NCBI GenBank assembly: GCA_029582155.1
Contig: CM055896.1
Span: forward strand, 3,087,501-3,151,500
DNA from: Panopea generosa
Taxonomy: Eukaryota > Mollusca > Bivalvia > Adapedonta > Hiatellidae
Direction: 5' to 3'
DNA: 64,000 nt
In this document: piece by piece, positions 45,701 through 57,009 of the stretch
How positions within the stretch are numbered: the first letter of the stretch is position 1
Layout of the letters: each line of letters begins with the position of its first letter
Notes under the pieces: generated by a model
Databases searched by the model: none
The model's input: the letters and a program-made list of their open reading frames with translations, nothing else
Told to the model about the DNA's origin: nothing
Position numbers and translations under genes: made by a program

Positions 45701-48700
45701 AACTGTTTAGATTTCAGTATCCATAATCTATAACTAATGTTGCAGAACTTATGATCTACCAGGTATCCAAATTGTATGATACAGTAAGCTATGTATTATT
45801 GCTTGACACTTATTTGCCAGAAATATTAATTGTTTCTCACCCTAAAATGTATTGTCCTTCATGTACCAGGCACTGTCCATGACAGGAGCGTAGCTTGGCA
45901 CAGTTGTAGGAGGTCAAGGGGCATGCTCCCCCAATTTTTCCCCAGCTAGATGTCTCTGTGAATGACAAGCCTTCAAACTTTTATTATTTACTATAGAATA
46001 AAGAACAAAAATCAATGTTGGGCTAACTCCTACAAATTCATTGTACTTCATCAAAACACACAATCTCTATTGAATGAAAACTGAGATATTCAATGCCATG
46101 ATTTTTTGTTGTGAATTTAGTTTAATAGCTTAATTTAGTTTAATTAGTGTAATATATTTTGTGACGTATCAAATGAGTCGCATGATTTCTTTTGATTTCA
46201 ATTTGAATGGTTATACACTGGGACGGATCCAGGATTTCAGTTTAAAGTGGAGGCAGCACAAATTCTGAACAGTCACACATTTTAATAAAATATGTGAGTT
46301 TAGGGGTGGGGGTGCATACGCCGGGTTTTTTAAAGAGTAGTCTGTCATTGGTACAGGTTTGCGCATAGTTAAATAGTTTCATCTTAGAAAGAAGAGTTTG
46401 AATGACGTCAAGCAGTATTTAAGTGCTGTCCATTTTTAGAATGGGGATTTCATTTCAAGTTTACCACTCCAATTATAATATCGATTTTGTCACATTGTGG
46501 TGGATTTGATATACCAAACTATTCGGATTTTGTTTATTAATGGTAAAAAGATGCTTTTTATCCATTTTGATATTTATTTTATTTTTTAAGACATTTAAAG
46601 CGGGTTTTCCTGATATATTCCCTTTCAACCTAAATAATTAGAAAGTCTGTCTATCCATCAGAAATCTTATCTGTGCAACTCTTCCTTAAATATTCTTTGC
46701 ATTTTGATGAAATTCTGCTGGAAGTGTCGGGATGGTTTGGTTTTGCATATTATCGCAGTGGTCCAGTTAAATGGTTTAATTTATTTTGACATTTTCAGAT
46801 GTGTACAATGGCCTCTGTACTCTCATAAACATTGTTTCTGGAACGCGACAAAAAAACTTTTACAATTGTGTTCCAGGGGCCCGTTTCACTACCCTTCGTA
46901 AATCTTAAGAAATTTGTAAACTTATGAATGTTAGTGAAACAGGCCCCTGCTGTCTGGGTAGTAATGTTTACTGTCATGTTACAGAAAATACCTGCTGGTG
47001 GATCCAGTGGACAGGGAGGAGAAGGTGATGGATGGTAGGATGGTGATAGGTATGAACAAACATAGAGAAATATGTACCCTACAGATCACTGGACAAATGT
47101 TGTTGCTCAAAGACCAGGTAAGAGTTACTGTGTAAGGATCTTAGATGGGTATATAGTTAGTGTTTACTAAATTATTTCAGTTTGATTGTGAGAAAAACTC
47201 AGATCTTACATGTACATGAATTGCTCAAGTCCAGTTTTCCACAGTAAAACTAGTGCTGAGTGTTATTTTTGAGAGGCCATCAATATTGAACACACAATCT
47301 CTCGCATGAACAGCCAACATTATATCCACTGCACTACCGGCCCCCTTTCAGTGTATTTGAGATAGGAGTACCCCAGACAGACAGGTCACTATTTTAGAAA
47401 CATTTACAGGTAGTTAAAGCGACAAGCATGTGGTGGTATTTTAAATCATGGTCAATGTGAACAAACCTAGACTGGTTTTCAGTAAAAGTGGCCTGGTTCA
47501 CAGAATTACATTGATGATCTGGTACCTTGCTATTGTTGTGTTACGATGAGATTTAGTTTTGATAATTTTGTACAATTTGATGTTTTGTAGGTGTTACGCT
47601 GCTCAAATATTGCAGTTGTGAAGGTGGCCGAGACAACAGAACTCATACACAAAGCACTGGAAAACGACAGACAAGAAAGGTAAGTGACTCCGTAATAGTC
47701 TGAAAAGCAAGTATCACTTCATTGAGTTTTGAAAAAAACATACTTGCGTAAATTGCTTAAAAAATGATATCTAAGAACATGGTTTATATATCACAACCAG
47801 CATTAAAAATAATCTAGACGTTTTACAATGACATCTTTTTGTGTTAAAAAGATGTCCGTAGGAAGAATTCTAAACACAATTCTCATTAAAAATCATGTAC
47901 ATTTTAAATTTTGATGACTCTAGCACAAACAAAATGGAGCATATTGGTTTATTCAAGGGCATTGCTTTATCCCAAACAGGGTCCTCCGTGGCTGAGTGGT
48001 CTAAGGCGCTGTCTCCAAAAAAAAAAAAAATTATCCCGAACATTTTTGTGCATATTTCATATACACTTTACTAGTGATATCTCAGGCATCAGAAACTCAA
48101 AAACTCATGGTTCCTGTAATATGATCACCATATAAACACCTAAGACTGGAGTGCCCCTGTGTTTGAAAAATATCATATTTTTTGTGTAGCATTTTGCCAA
48201 CATTATGTTAACCTGTTTTCCTCCTTGGTGTGACATGTTTTTCACACCACTGTCAAAATTGTAATGGGAAGTAATTTGATCTTTATTTGAAGCAGTGCTT
48301 TGTTAAATCGTAAATCGGCACACATTGTGATTTAATTTAAATAAGTAAAAAGTGATTGGGTTAATAAACACTGGTTGTCATTTTGAAAGAATGATCAGAA
48401 ATGTTTGTTACACAAGTTGAGTTGATAATATGAGAACATCATTATGAAAAGATACAAAATTGTAAATTAAGGTCTCACTACACAGTTGAATTTAGTTTTT
48501 TGTTTTAAATAAAATAAGGTCTAGGATTTCCATGGTTAAAAAAAGAATTCCACATAATATAGGGTTTTTTTTCATAGCAGGAATGTATACCCACATAAAA
48601 ACATAGGCCTTTTTTATGCATAAGAATCATGTTACCGGAAAAAGGGGCATATCTGTGTAGTGAGACGTTAATCCCTGATCAATCTCGAGAAGGACCCATC

Positions 48701-51700
48701 TGTAAAAGGATAGCTGGGTACTATGAAGGAAACTCTCCGACTCCTATACCCCTTTAATATAACAGAGTGAACTAAGGAACATGCATATTTTTAAACAAAA
48801 CAACATGTTTAAACAGATGTCAATCTAGGAGTTTTGTAACATTTAAAAATTGTTAAAAAATGTTTTTAATGTTTACATTACTGTATATGTTCGAATTGTA
48901 ACAAATAAATTGTCCTAGATTGTGAACCCAAATTGAATATTGGCATATGAATAAAACTTCCACAGAAGTGTTGATTTCATAATAACACTATAGATAGTAA
49001 AAAAAATAGAACATTGAATGAAAACAAAATACTATGAAATAGATAAATCATAACATAGGATAAAAACAAATTCTTTATTTAAACATGTTTACAAACCAGT
49101 TTCAAACACATAAAGAGTGATATATATTACTTTGTGATACAAACAAGGTAATTATTCTAAAATCATGTAACTTATGAAAAATTAATAAACACAAAACATC
49201 AACAAACTCTGCTTTGTTAATAATCTGAGTCTATCTAGAAGTATCTCAGCTTCTCTGTATCACCAGAGGCTCTTAAGAGTGTTGTGTAGAAACTGTTTAA
49301 AATTGTACTCTGAATATATATTTTCAGAGCCAAAGGTGGAAAGTTTGGTTTTGCAGAATCTGTCCTTATTGATAAAGTTACATCCAATCAAGCAACATCA
49401 AATCCTGTTGACATGGAAACTGTGGAAGGTCAAATGGCATCGTCATACCTCCATGGGTCAGAAGGGGACAGTGATATGGAGAGTGATGTACCGTCTACAG
49501 AGTATCCTCTTTACTTCATTTAGGAATAAGATTGTAGCAGACTAGATTGTGGCAGACTAGGTTGTGGCAGACTATATTGTAGCAGACTAGGTTTTGGCAG
49601 ACTAGATTGTGGATGATTAGATTGTAGCAGACCAGATTGCGGGAGACTTGATTGTGGCAGACCAGATTGTAGCAGACTAGATTGTGGCAGACTAGATTGT
49701 AGTACACTAGATTGTGGCAGACTAGATTGTAGTACACTAGATTGTGGCAGACTAGATTGTAGTACACTAGATTGTGGCAGACTAGATTGTAGTACACTAG
49801 ATTGTGGCAGACTAGATTGTAGTACACTAGATTGTGGCAGACTAGATTGTAGTACACTAGATTGTGGCAGACTAGGTTGCGACAGACTAGATTGTGGTAG
49901 ACTAGATTATAGCAGACTAGGTTGTGGCAGACTAGATATTAACAGACTAGATTGTGGCAGACTAGATAGAAGCAGACTAGATTGTAGCAGACTAGATTTT
50001 TTAATGTATTTGACATATATCTGAGTTATTCTTATGTTGTTTGTAAACTATAGCACCATTGCTGTAAAAGCACAAAATAACAAGTACAAATACTAAATAA
50101 CTTTAATTGTTTGTCTGTTTGAATATTTAGCTTCATTTTCATGCCATCAAAGGCTAACAGACGATCAGTTAACCTACATGTAACTACTCTTTCCTGGGAT
50201 CTTGGAAAGTTTACCAGCACTCAAGTACACCCATCTCCGCAAGTAACTGATAACTTTTCCACTTGTATAAGTGGTGAAAGACGAATGCCAATGAGACACA
50301 TAATATAATTCATCATGGTGACTGTGGTTGGGTAGGGATTCAAACTCATGACACCTGGATTGACACAAAACCAACCGACCTCAGTGTTGGCTGTTTAAAA
50401 TAAACAACAAATGTAAATAATTGCAAACTACTCCAAAATAAAATTTGTTCGGACACATTAAGGCACTAGAGTCAAATTTCATTACAAGATGTTTGATTTC
50501 ACCACAATTAATTCATTTGAAGGTATTGTAGGGAATTGTTTTTAGAATATTTTTGTTTATATCAATTTGTTTTAGCTCAATTGCAAAAAAAGCTTATTTG
50601 AACCGCTCTCAAGCCAATTTCCTGGGTAAAACCATTTCGGAACCGGAGATTGAACCAGTAACCTCTGGTGTGAGCGGCCGACACTCAATCTATTACACTA
50701 CCGCTCTGCTTTAAAATATTTTGATACCAAACATGTACAATAGCACACAAGGTTATAGCTCAATCAACCTTCATGTAAATATGAGTAGAAAAAATGATGA
50801 TTTCCTTGACTTGAATTTAGTGATGAGAATTCTGTCACGATAATGGTAAGTAATTCAGTTAGTTTGATTTCACATTACAATATTAATATAATAATATGAA
50901 ATGATTAAATCAGAGTCTATGTTCAAATGGTGAAATGTGTGAATAAAAAAAAAGATTGTTAAAACATAAAATAGAATTTTAAAAGCAGAGTGATGTACAG
51001 CGCCACCCCAAGCTCACTTACACCTTATGGTTTCAAACCATTTCGATCCAGAAACTTGAAAATATTGTTAAATCCCATTTAAAAGTACAAATATATATTT
51101 TAACAGAGATGAAACCAACTAAGATCCGTCCCAATTCTAAGGATTTATTTTATCATGTGTGATGACATTTTCAGGACAAAGGTGTCGGCAGTATAGGTCT
51201 GGGAGGAAAGAATAGTTGGGAGGTGGACGAAGAAATGAAGGAACTTGACGAGGAGCAAAAATCAAGCACCACACATAAACCTCAGAAAACACGTAATCCT
51301 GCAACATCTGGAGGTAGGTGAAAAATGTATAAATAAATGTCTTATATTTGTCAGTGTGATATCACGCAAGATAGAACAAGACAAATTAATTGGATATTTC
51401 TTAAACAACTTGTTGCTAGTCTGCAGAGCGGACCCAGCTCTCCCGATTGGGTTCCTTAAATAGCAATGTTGGGAAAGCCACATTTGAGCCTGTTGATTGG
51501 TCAGTTGCCGCAACTGAAAGTTTGAATGATGTCACAGTTTAGTAAGCAGTCAATTGCTATGAATTGTGGGACAGGCAAAGAGTTCCCTGCTTTTTCATTG
51601 GTGGTTTATAGACCTGATTCAGGAGATACCAGGGTCTGGGACAGACTAACTTGTTACACTTGTCTATCCATTCCCATTTGTGTAAAAAGGAAGTTCAGTG

Positions 51701-54698
51701 TTTTGATTGATACTGAGATGCCACTGGTTTATACCAATTTATTCATGCTCAATTGCAAAGTAAGCTAAGAGCTTTGTGCATCGCCCTGGTGTCTGTCTCC
51801 TGAGTTTTGGAAGTTCATAGGATCAAGGCTGGAATTGAACCAGCAACCCCTGGCTTGAGCAGCCTATACCTTATCCATTGTTTTACTTCTTCGATCATGG
51901 TAAGCTTTGTATCAGGAAGATCAAGGACATATGACTTGTAGGTTCATTGACATACCGAGAAGTGTGATACATCTTGATGAATTGAACAAATCTTTAAGAA
52001 TCTGAAGCATGTTGAAGGTTGTAAGTTATTTGCAGGGTTGTAAGCTATTAATACTTGGAGATTATTGTCTTCATATGGACTTGGTTGTATGTTCATGGAT
52101 TTAAGATTGATTTCATGTGTAAATTTCAATCTTAGCATTGCTGTGTCTTTTTAATGCTTCTCTTCCTAACAAGTACGAGGTATGTCCCAAAAGTAATAGA
52201 ACCCTGTCATTTTTTAATTTAGGGCGTTACATGCAAACCAGTCATGTCAATGGATAGATCGACACATCTTCTATTGTCATAAAACATCAAATCAACTTTC
52301 AGCCATCATTCAGTTCATGTAAAAGTCACCGTAGTAACGCGGGTTTAGAAGTGCGAGGGACTTTGAAATTAGACCCCATTTAAAGAAACAACATTGCTTT
52401 GGAAAGCAAACAACTTCCTCAATATCATGCTAAATGTTATAAAAAAAAATGTGGACGTAATTTCAGGTCATGTGCGAATATCGTTTAAAAATTCGACATT
52501 ATCGATAAACACTTGAATATTGGGCGCACTTATGAAATAACAAGTGCGAATTTGAACAGTAAAAAAAATGGAAGACGTCACGCCTTGAGTGGAAATTTGG
52601 AGTGTTGTAAAATTTTGTGTTGGGTGTAATATGACCCCACAGGATACTCTGAAGTCTCCGAAATCTTGTGTGGTTTTCCTGGGATTCAAGTCAGATCTTC
52701 ATGTAAAGCGCTTTCAGTGCCTCCAGGCTATGTGCATGAGTGTGCATTCTGTGGTTAGGATCTACGAGTCATCATAGTATCGTAACATGTACCAGAAGTG
52801 GGTGCAGTACTACAAAAATTGTGTTTTACACCGCGGTTCATAAATCGAAAAAAGAATGTCAACTTGACGTCACACAAATAACATCAAACTCTCCCATACT
52901 TTGTTACATATACATTTTGACTTGTCAAAATTAATATTAACAGGTGGTGTACGATATTGAAATTTTGCATCAATTTACTTTGGGACATACCTCGTAGTGT
53001 GACAGTTAAGCATGGTAACTTCATAATTCTGGGCAATGTATTGATCCAATAGAGATTTAGGCAAGGGATTGATTCTGTAGATATTTAGGCATGGGATTGA
53101 TTCTCAATATATTGAGACAAGGGATTGATTCTGTAGATATTTAGACAATGGATTGATTCAGTAGAGATTAAGGCATGGGATTGATTCTGTGGATATTTAG
53201 ACAAGGGATTGATTCTCTAGATATTTAGGCAAGGGATTGATTCTCTAGATATTTAGATAAGGGATTGATTCTGTACATATTTAGACAATGGATTGATTCT
53301 GTAGAGATTGAGACAAGGGATTGATTCTCTAGATATTTAGACAAGGGATTGATTCTGTAAAAATTTAGGCAAGGGATTGATTCTGTAGAGATTTAGGCAT
53401 GGGATTGATTCTGTAGAGATTTAGGCATGGGATTGATTCTGTAGAGATTTAGGCATGGGATTGATTCTGTAGATATTGAGACAAGGGATTGATTCTGTAG
53501 ATATTGAGAGAAGGGATTGATTCTGTAGAGATTTAGGCATGGGATTGGTTCTGTAGAGATTTAGGCGTGGGATTGGTTCTGTAGAGATTTAGGCGTGGGA
53601 TTGATTCTGTGGATATTTAGAGAAGGGATTGATTCTGTAGAGAATTAGGCATGGGATTGGTTCTGTAGAGATTTAGGCGTGGGATTGATTCTGTGGATAT
53701 TTAGACATGGGATTGGTTCTGTGGATATTTAGACAAGGGATTGATTCTGTAGAGATTTAGACAAGGGATTGATTCTGTAGATATTTAGACAATGGATTGA
53801 TTCTGTATAGATTTTGACAAGGGATTGATTCTGTAGATATTCAGGCATTGGATTGATTCTGTGGATATTTAGACAATGGATTGATCATGCAGATAATTGA
53901 GCTAGTGCTTAATCTTGTAGAAATTTCAACAATGGCTTGGTCCTGTAAAGTTAGGCAAGGGCTTTACACAGTTTAACAAGGACTTGCTCCCGCAATGGGA
54001 GAGGGCTTGATGCCTCAGAGTTGGATGACAGTTTTATGCCACAAAGTGTTGCGTAATGGCTTTATAATTTTTATAATAATTGTTTAAGACAGCGGTTACA
54101 TTTCAAGTAGAAATCAGAAGAGGGTCAAGCTTAATTCCGTACAAATATCATTTCATCTGATATTTCAGATGGTGATTTAGGAGACTCCAGTGAAGAAGAG
54201 ATGACAGCAACACTTGGAGATGATCTCAGTATGACCAAACAACAGTAAGTCATATGTTGGACATTTGATAAAAGAAAATTTAAACAAACTTTTATTTAAG
54301 TACATATATTTTACATAAATTACAATGCAAGTGTTCTCCATGGCATAATCATCTGTGAGATAACTAACCTTTTGCTAAGGTCCTGGGTTAGAGCCCAGCT
54401 CAGTGGGTCCTGAATGGTCTAAGCAGCTATCTCAAGAAGACTTACCTCTCACTACAGAGGTTAAGGTTCGAGCCTAACTCATTCTAAAACCTTTCAAAGA
54501 GGAAGTTTGCCAGTTAAAAAGTAAAATAAAGAAGAGAAGTTAACACTGTTTTCTGAGTTGTTGTACTGAATGACATGCAGTCTAATAAACCTTGCTGTTT
54601 ATTTCTGTTTCAGGAAAAGCCTGTCCAGTCCTGTTTCTGTGAAGTCAAAAAGTAAAAAATCCAATCAGCAGTTAAACAAAAAGAAGAAAAAATCGTGA
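39800..54698 (+). CDS. EXOSC9: Exosome complex component RRP45
   Basis: Non-catalytic RNase PH-fold subunit of the six-membered ring of the RNA exosome (nucleus and cytoplasm), pairing with RRP41. Coding exons: 39800-39865, 40842-40936, 41452-41571, 42178-42280, 42870-42967, 44140-44179, 45313-45395, 46985-47117, 47591-47679, 49328-49501, 50821-50845, 51175-51313, 54169-54244, 54614-54698. They join to 441 residues (human 439). Landmarks: MRETPLSNCERE start, RIDGRQAFDYRK (about 23-34), GQVSC-type AQVSCQIVEPK, CLDTESLCIVAGEKVWEVRV (about 115-134), NHDGNLVDSCSIAAISAL, EERDPVPLSVHHMPICVSFA, LLVDPVDREEKVMDG, GGKFGFAES. An acidic tail and a Lys-rich end (NKKKKKS) follow. Intron 10 looks U12-type; the rest are ordinary GT-AG. 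Confidence 0.95.
40097..40210. repeat. Short ~33-bp tandem repeat
   Basis: Three to four units of GGCACTAAGGACTACTAAC + AGGTTCAAAGGG type, in EXOSC9 intron 1. Confidence 0.75.
40471..40494. repeat. Poly-C tract, 24 bases
   Basis: Uninterrupted run of C followed by an ACAC-rich stretch. Likely length-variable and error-prone in sequencing. Confidence 0.9.
41765..42125 (+). mobile_element. Interior of the AGTCTCACTACACA MITE family
   Basis: Shares GAGCATTTGAGGACTTCTTT, CTACCAGTTATTGTGCATTT and CAGACCTTATTTTATATAGA with 20975-21534. Terminal ends not found. It ends about 50 bp upstream of EXOSC9 exon 4. Confidence 0.7.
44335..44577 (+). mobile_element. SINE family A, nearly whole
   Basis: GGGTCTTCTGTGGCCGAGTG head, B box AGGTTTGAGTCC, CTCAGATTCAGTCTGAGGTC, AAACTGGAAATGCCACATAT, TTAAAAATGGCGTTAAATTC and poly-A. 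Confidence 0.85.
45431..45663 (+). mobile_element. piggyBac-like MITE, whole
   Basis: Flanked by TTAA on both sides. Ends CCCTTTATTCTATAGAT and ATCTATATGAAGTAAAGGG-like fit the piggyBac pattern (TTAA target, CCCTTT tip). It contains an internal AACAGTGCAGGAAG / CTTCCTGCACTGTT inverted repeat and a 24-bp tandem doubling (AGGTGTCCAAAGGCGTCTAT) near the right end. Confidence 0.85.
46110..46530 (+). repeat. Interspersed repeat shared with 56600-56950
   Basis: Shared blocks: ACATATTTTGTGACGTATCA-type, TTTGATTTCAATTT, GTCAAGCAGTATTTAAGTG, CAAGTTTACCACTCCAATTA, GGTGGATTTGATATACCA. Non-coding. Confidence 0.55.
46874..46949. mobile_element. 76-bp MITE with CAGGGGCCCGTTTCACTA ends
   Basis: CAGGGGCCCGTTTCACTA at the left and its inverse TTAGTGAAACAGGCCCCTG at the right. 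It ends 35 bp upstream of the EXOSC9 exon 8 acceptor. Confidence 0.75.
47173..47343 (-). mobile_element. SINE family D
   Basis: TTATTTCAGTTTGATTGTGA, GTAAAACTAGTGCTGAGTGT, CTCGCATGAACAGCCAACAT, ATCCACTGCACTACCGGCC. Confidence 0.65.
47979..48032 (+). mobile_element. SINE family A head joined to poly-A
   Basis: GGGTCCTCCGTGGCTGAGTG + GTCTAAGGCGCTGTCTCC directly followed by 14 A. The body is absent. Confidence 0.7.
48471..48667 (-). mobile_element. 197-bp MITE with TTAA target duplication
   Basis: TTAA at 48467-48470 and 48668-48671. Ends GGTCTCACTACACAG and CTGTGTAGTGAGAC. Interior related to 20975-21534. Confidence 0.8.
49527..49996. repeat. 15-bp minisatellite with 30-bp dimer
   Basis: About 31 monomers of GATTGTGGCAGACTA. 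In 49680-49870 they alternate with GATTGTAGTACACTA as a regular 30-bp dimer, the homogenised core. It begins 25 bp into EXOSC9 intron 10. A long antisense frame (YYNLVCHNLV repeats) is a by-product. Confidence 0.93.
50120..50375 (-). mobile_element. SINE family B
   Basis: TTTAGCTTCATTTTCATGCC, CTAACAGACGATCAGTTAAC, CTTTCCTGGGATCTTGGAAA, CATGGTGACTGTGGTTGGGT, ACTCATGACACCTGGATTGA. Confidence 0.8.
50565..50708 (-). mobile_element. SINE family D
   Basis: TTTGTTTTAGCTCAATTGCA, GATTGAACCAGTAACCTCTG, GACACTCAATCTATTACACT. Confidence 0.65.
50995..51090 (+). mobile_element. SINE family A remnant
   Basis: Degenerate GCGCCACCCCAAGCTCACTT, TTTCAAACCATTTCGATCC and GTTAAATCCCATTTAAAAG. Middle lost. Confidence 0.4.
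51728..51890 (-). mobile_element. SINE family D
   Basis: TTATTCATGCTCAATTGCAA, GGAATTGAACCAGCAACCCC, TGAGCAGCCTATACCTTATC. Confidence 0.6.
52176..52994 (+). mobile_element. Decayed mariner-like transposon
   Basis: 819 bp between TA dinucleotides (52174-52175, 52995-52996). Inverted ends are CGAGGTATGTCCCAAAAGTA and TTACTTTGGGACATACCTCG. The plus strand keeps a transposase-like N-terminal stretch, VEIWSVVKFCVGCNMTPQDT followed by VKRFQC, comparable to mariner helix-turn-helix regions (IKFL...GMTP...W-x-KRF). Stops interrupt it and the catalytic part is missing, so it is inactive. Confidence 0.75.
53040..53890. repeat. 28-bp minisatellite in EXOSC9 intron 12
   Basis: About 30 units of GGGATTGATTCTGTAGATAT + TTAGGCAT, with variants (GAGATTTAG, GACAAGG, CATGGGATTGG). 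Decayed units extend to about 53960. The period is not a multiple of three. Confidence 0.93.
54405..54522 (+). mobile_element. SINE family A, 3'-truncated
   Basis: GGGTCCTGAATGGTCTAAGC, CTTACCTCTCACTACAGAGG, B box AGGTTCGAGCC, GGAAGTTTGCCAGTTA. Body end missing. Confidence 0.6.
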
Positions 54699-54934
54699 TA
54701 TTTTTTTGTCATGTTGAAGAAAAAAAAATTATATATTTTGATTACTCTTTGTTCTCCATTTCTCACCAATTTTTTATTTTGTATATGAATTACATGATAA
54801 ATATCATCTGATAATCTGTGCATATTTTCCTGTAAAACAGTTTATTTTTATGAAACTTGGTAGGAACTGTAACGTCATTGTGAAATTTAGTGAATAACAG
54901 TAAATGTGTCCAATTAGTACATAGATGCCCCCAC

Positions 54935-55250
54935 TGACATAATGTGCTTGTTCAGGTGATGGTTATGATGTATAGCAAGTTTGATTAGAATCAGATGAAA
55001 ATTGTAGAAGTTGTAACCACATGGTACATAATTATGTTTATGAAATATTAAGAGGGATAAGGGGGTACAACTCCTTAAATAATAATCAGGGTGAAAAATC
55101 CTGACGATATGCACTTGTTCAGATGATGGTGATGATGTATAGCCAGTTTGATTAGAATTGGATGAAAACTGTAGGAGTTGAGGCCTCAAGGTACATAAGG
55201 TATATTCAGATGAACAGATGGACAGTTAAACACTATTATGCCCATGGGGT
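54935..55250. repeat. Two diverged copies of a ~150-bp repeat
   Basis: Units near 54945-55045 and 55110-55210 share GCTTGTTCAGGTGATGGTTA-type starts, TGATGTATAGC, TTTGATTAGAAT and GATGAAAACTGTAG. The second ends in GATGAACAGATGGACAG. Confidence 0.6.
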
Positions 55251-55692
55251 CATAAAAAAATATTCGAGGTTTAATGCTGTGCTAAAAATGAAGCTGTACT
55301 GAGGGTAAGAATTCCTCTTGCACAACATCCAATCCTTGTAGATACATCAATTAAAATATAAAGTACAACTTTTGTCTTGGAAAACTGCAAAATAGGGCTA
55401 AATGTTGTTGGAAGACATATTTTCACCACTGAGGCAAGTAATTTCAGAAATGATGAGGACCTTGTGCAAAATTGTCTTATAGGGCCTCATGTAAGATCGA
55501 CTTGTTGAAATGATGCTCTGTTAAAAGCAGACTTTATTATTACAAACGTGATCATGATATTGCTGGAGAAAAGAATTTCATGCCGGACAAGGATTTCTGT
55601 ATATTTTTACTGGGTACTGAATTTTCATCCTACACCCCCTACACGCACTCATCCAACCCGGCTGTGACATTGGAACAGTTCATGATTTGACA

Positions 55693-55908
55693 TTAACCCT
55701 ATACTCCATAGATACGCGTTTTCCCGCAATATTCACAGAAGCCCTTTGAAAACGGTGCAGGAAGAGTTCAGATTGCTCATAACAAGTAATCTGAACATTT
55801 CCTGCACTGTTTTCCACTCTGTCAGTTAATATAAACATAATTCATCCAATAATTTAAAAGCCTTCTATATAAGGTGTCCAAAGGTGTCTATATGAAGTAA
55901 AGGGTTAA
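55693..55908 (+). mobile_element. piggyBac-like MITE, whole
   Basis: TTAA on both sides and the same ends and inner GTGCAGGAAG inverted repeat as 45431-45663. It lacks the extra 24-bp doubling. Confidence 0.8.
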
Positions 55909-56059
55909 AAAGTAATACATCTAATTTGGAGTCTTAAAAGATTGTGGTAAAAATATAATAATAAAGTAAGTATTCAAAGTGTTTTGTATGCAAGAATAGT
56001 AATCTTGCATGGCTTTTTAAGATTCTTATAATCGCACCCGACTGTGACCCTAATGTAGC

Positions 56060-56352
56060 CAGGCCCAATTAGCTCAGTTGGTTACGCCTCTGACTATCAA
56101 TCCAGGGGTCGTGAGTTTGAATCCCCGCCCAGCAATAGTCTCCATGATGATTGATATACGACATTGTGTCTCATTGTCATTCGTCTCTCACCGCTGATTC
56201 AAGTGAGAAAGTTACCAGTTACTTGTGGAGGTGGGGTGTGCCCAAGTACTGGTTAACCTTTCAGGATTCCAGGAAACAGTGGTTAGGTAAACTGATTGTC
56301 TGTTATGCCCTCGATGGCATAAAAATGACACTAAATATTCAATCAATCAATT
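56060..56352 (+). mobile_element. SINE family B, whole
   Basis: GGCCCAATTAGCTCAGTTGG head, B box GAGTTTGAATCCCC, CTCACCGCTGATTCAAGTGA, GTACTGGTTAACCTTTCAGG, CTCGATGGCATAAAAATGAC, ending in an ATTCAATCAATCAA tail. Confidence 0.9.
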
Positions 56353-56399
56353 AGATAGAAGTCTTACGCAGTGATGTTGAAATAATCTATGGTAGGATG

Positions 56400-56950
56400 T
56401 ACAATTTTGACATCTTGAAAGGAGATATATTACTATATTTTCAAAATTTCCTAAAACATTTTTTTCCAATAAATCATATATATATACTCATTGACCCCGT
56501 ATTGGTAAAAGGACTTTATTAAACATACCAAAATAGTATATTGAAATGGGATTTCCTAACTTGGGCTAAGTGGGTTAAGACTAAATATATATCTGCTTAA
56601 AATTGCAACATATTTTGTGACATATTCATGCACGCAATTTTAATTTGATTTCAATTTTATTTGTTATACTTGGCTGCATTCAGCAGTCAAGCACTGCATG
56701 GTTCCCTAAATGAACTGAGTACTGTGAACTAATTTGAGATTGTGCCAGTGTCCAAGAAAACATTTTAGCAAACACTTTATTGAACTGAACACAGCCCAGG
56801 TTACATAGTAAAAATTGTTCCATCTTGTAAAGGGTCATATTGATGATGCGATGGTTGTCAAGCAGTACATAAGTGGGGAATTTGATTCAAGTTTACCACT
56901 CCAATTTAAATATCAAGTTCGCCACATTTTGGTGGATTTGACATACCAGA
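56400..56950 (+). repeat. Interspersed repeats shared with 9640-9940 and 46110-46530
   Basis: The left part (to about 56690) is the reverse of 9640-9940. The right part (56860-56950) shares CAAGTTTACCACTCCAATTT and GGTGGATTTGACATACCA with 46440-46520. Confidence 0.55.
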
Positions 56951-57009
56951 CTTCAGGTAAATGATAACGAGATAAAAATTAAAAGGTAGTGTGTTGGGAG
57001 AAGAGATCT

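Larger units (their letters stand above)
49502..50820 (+). other. U12-type (minor) intron, EXOSC9 intron 10
   Basis: The 5' splice site GTATCCTCTT (49502-49511) matches the U12 consensus RTATCCTTT except at position 8. TTCCTTGAC at 50802-50810 matches the U12 branch consensus TTCCTTRAY. Its branch A (50809) is 11 nt from the terminal AG at 50819-50820, within the short U12 range. There is no polypyrimidine tract between them, also typical. No other intron in the window shows both motifs. Confidence 0.85.

Noticed and set aside
55290-55620. Stretch with fairly open plus-strand frames downstream of EXOSC9
   Set aside because: Several stops, no splice sites in suitable places and no family resemblance.
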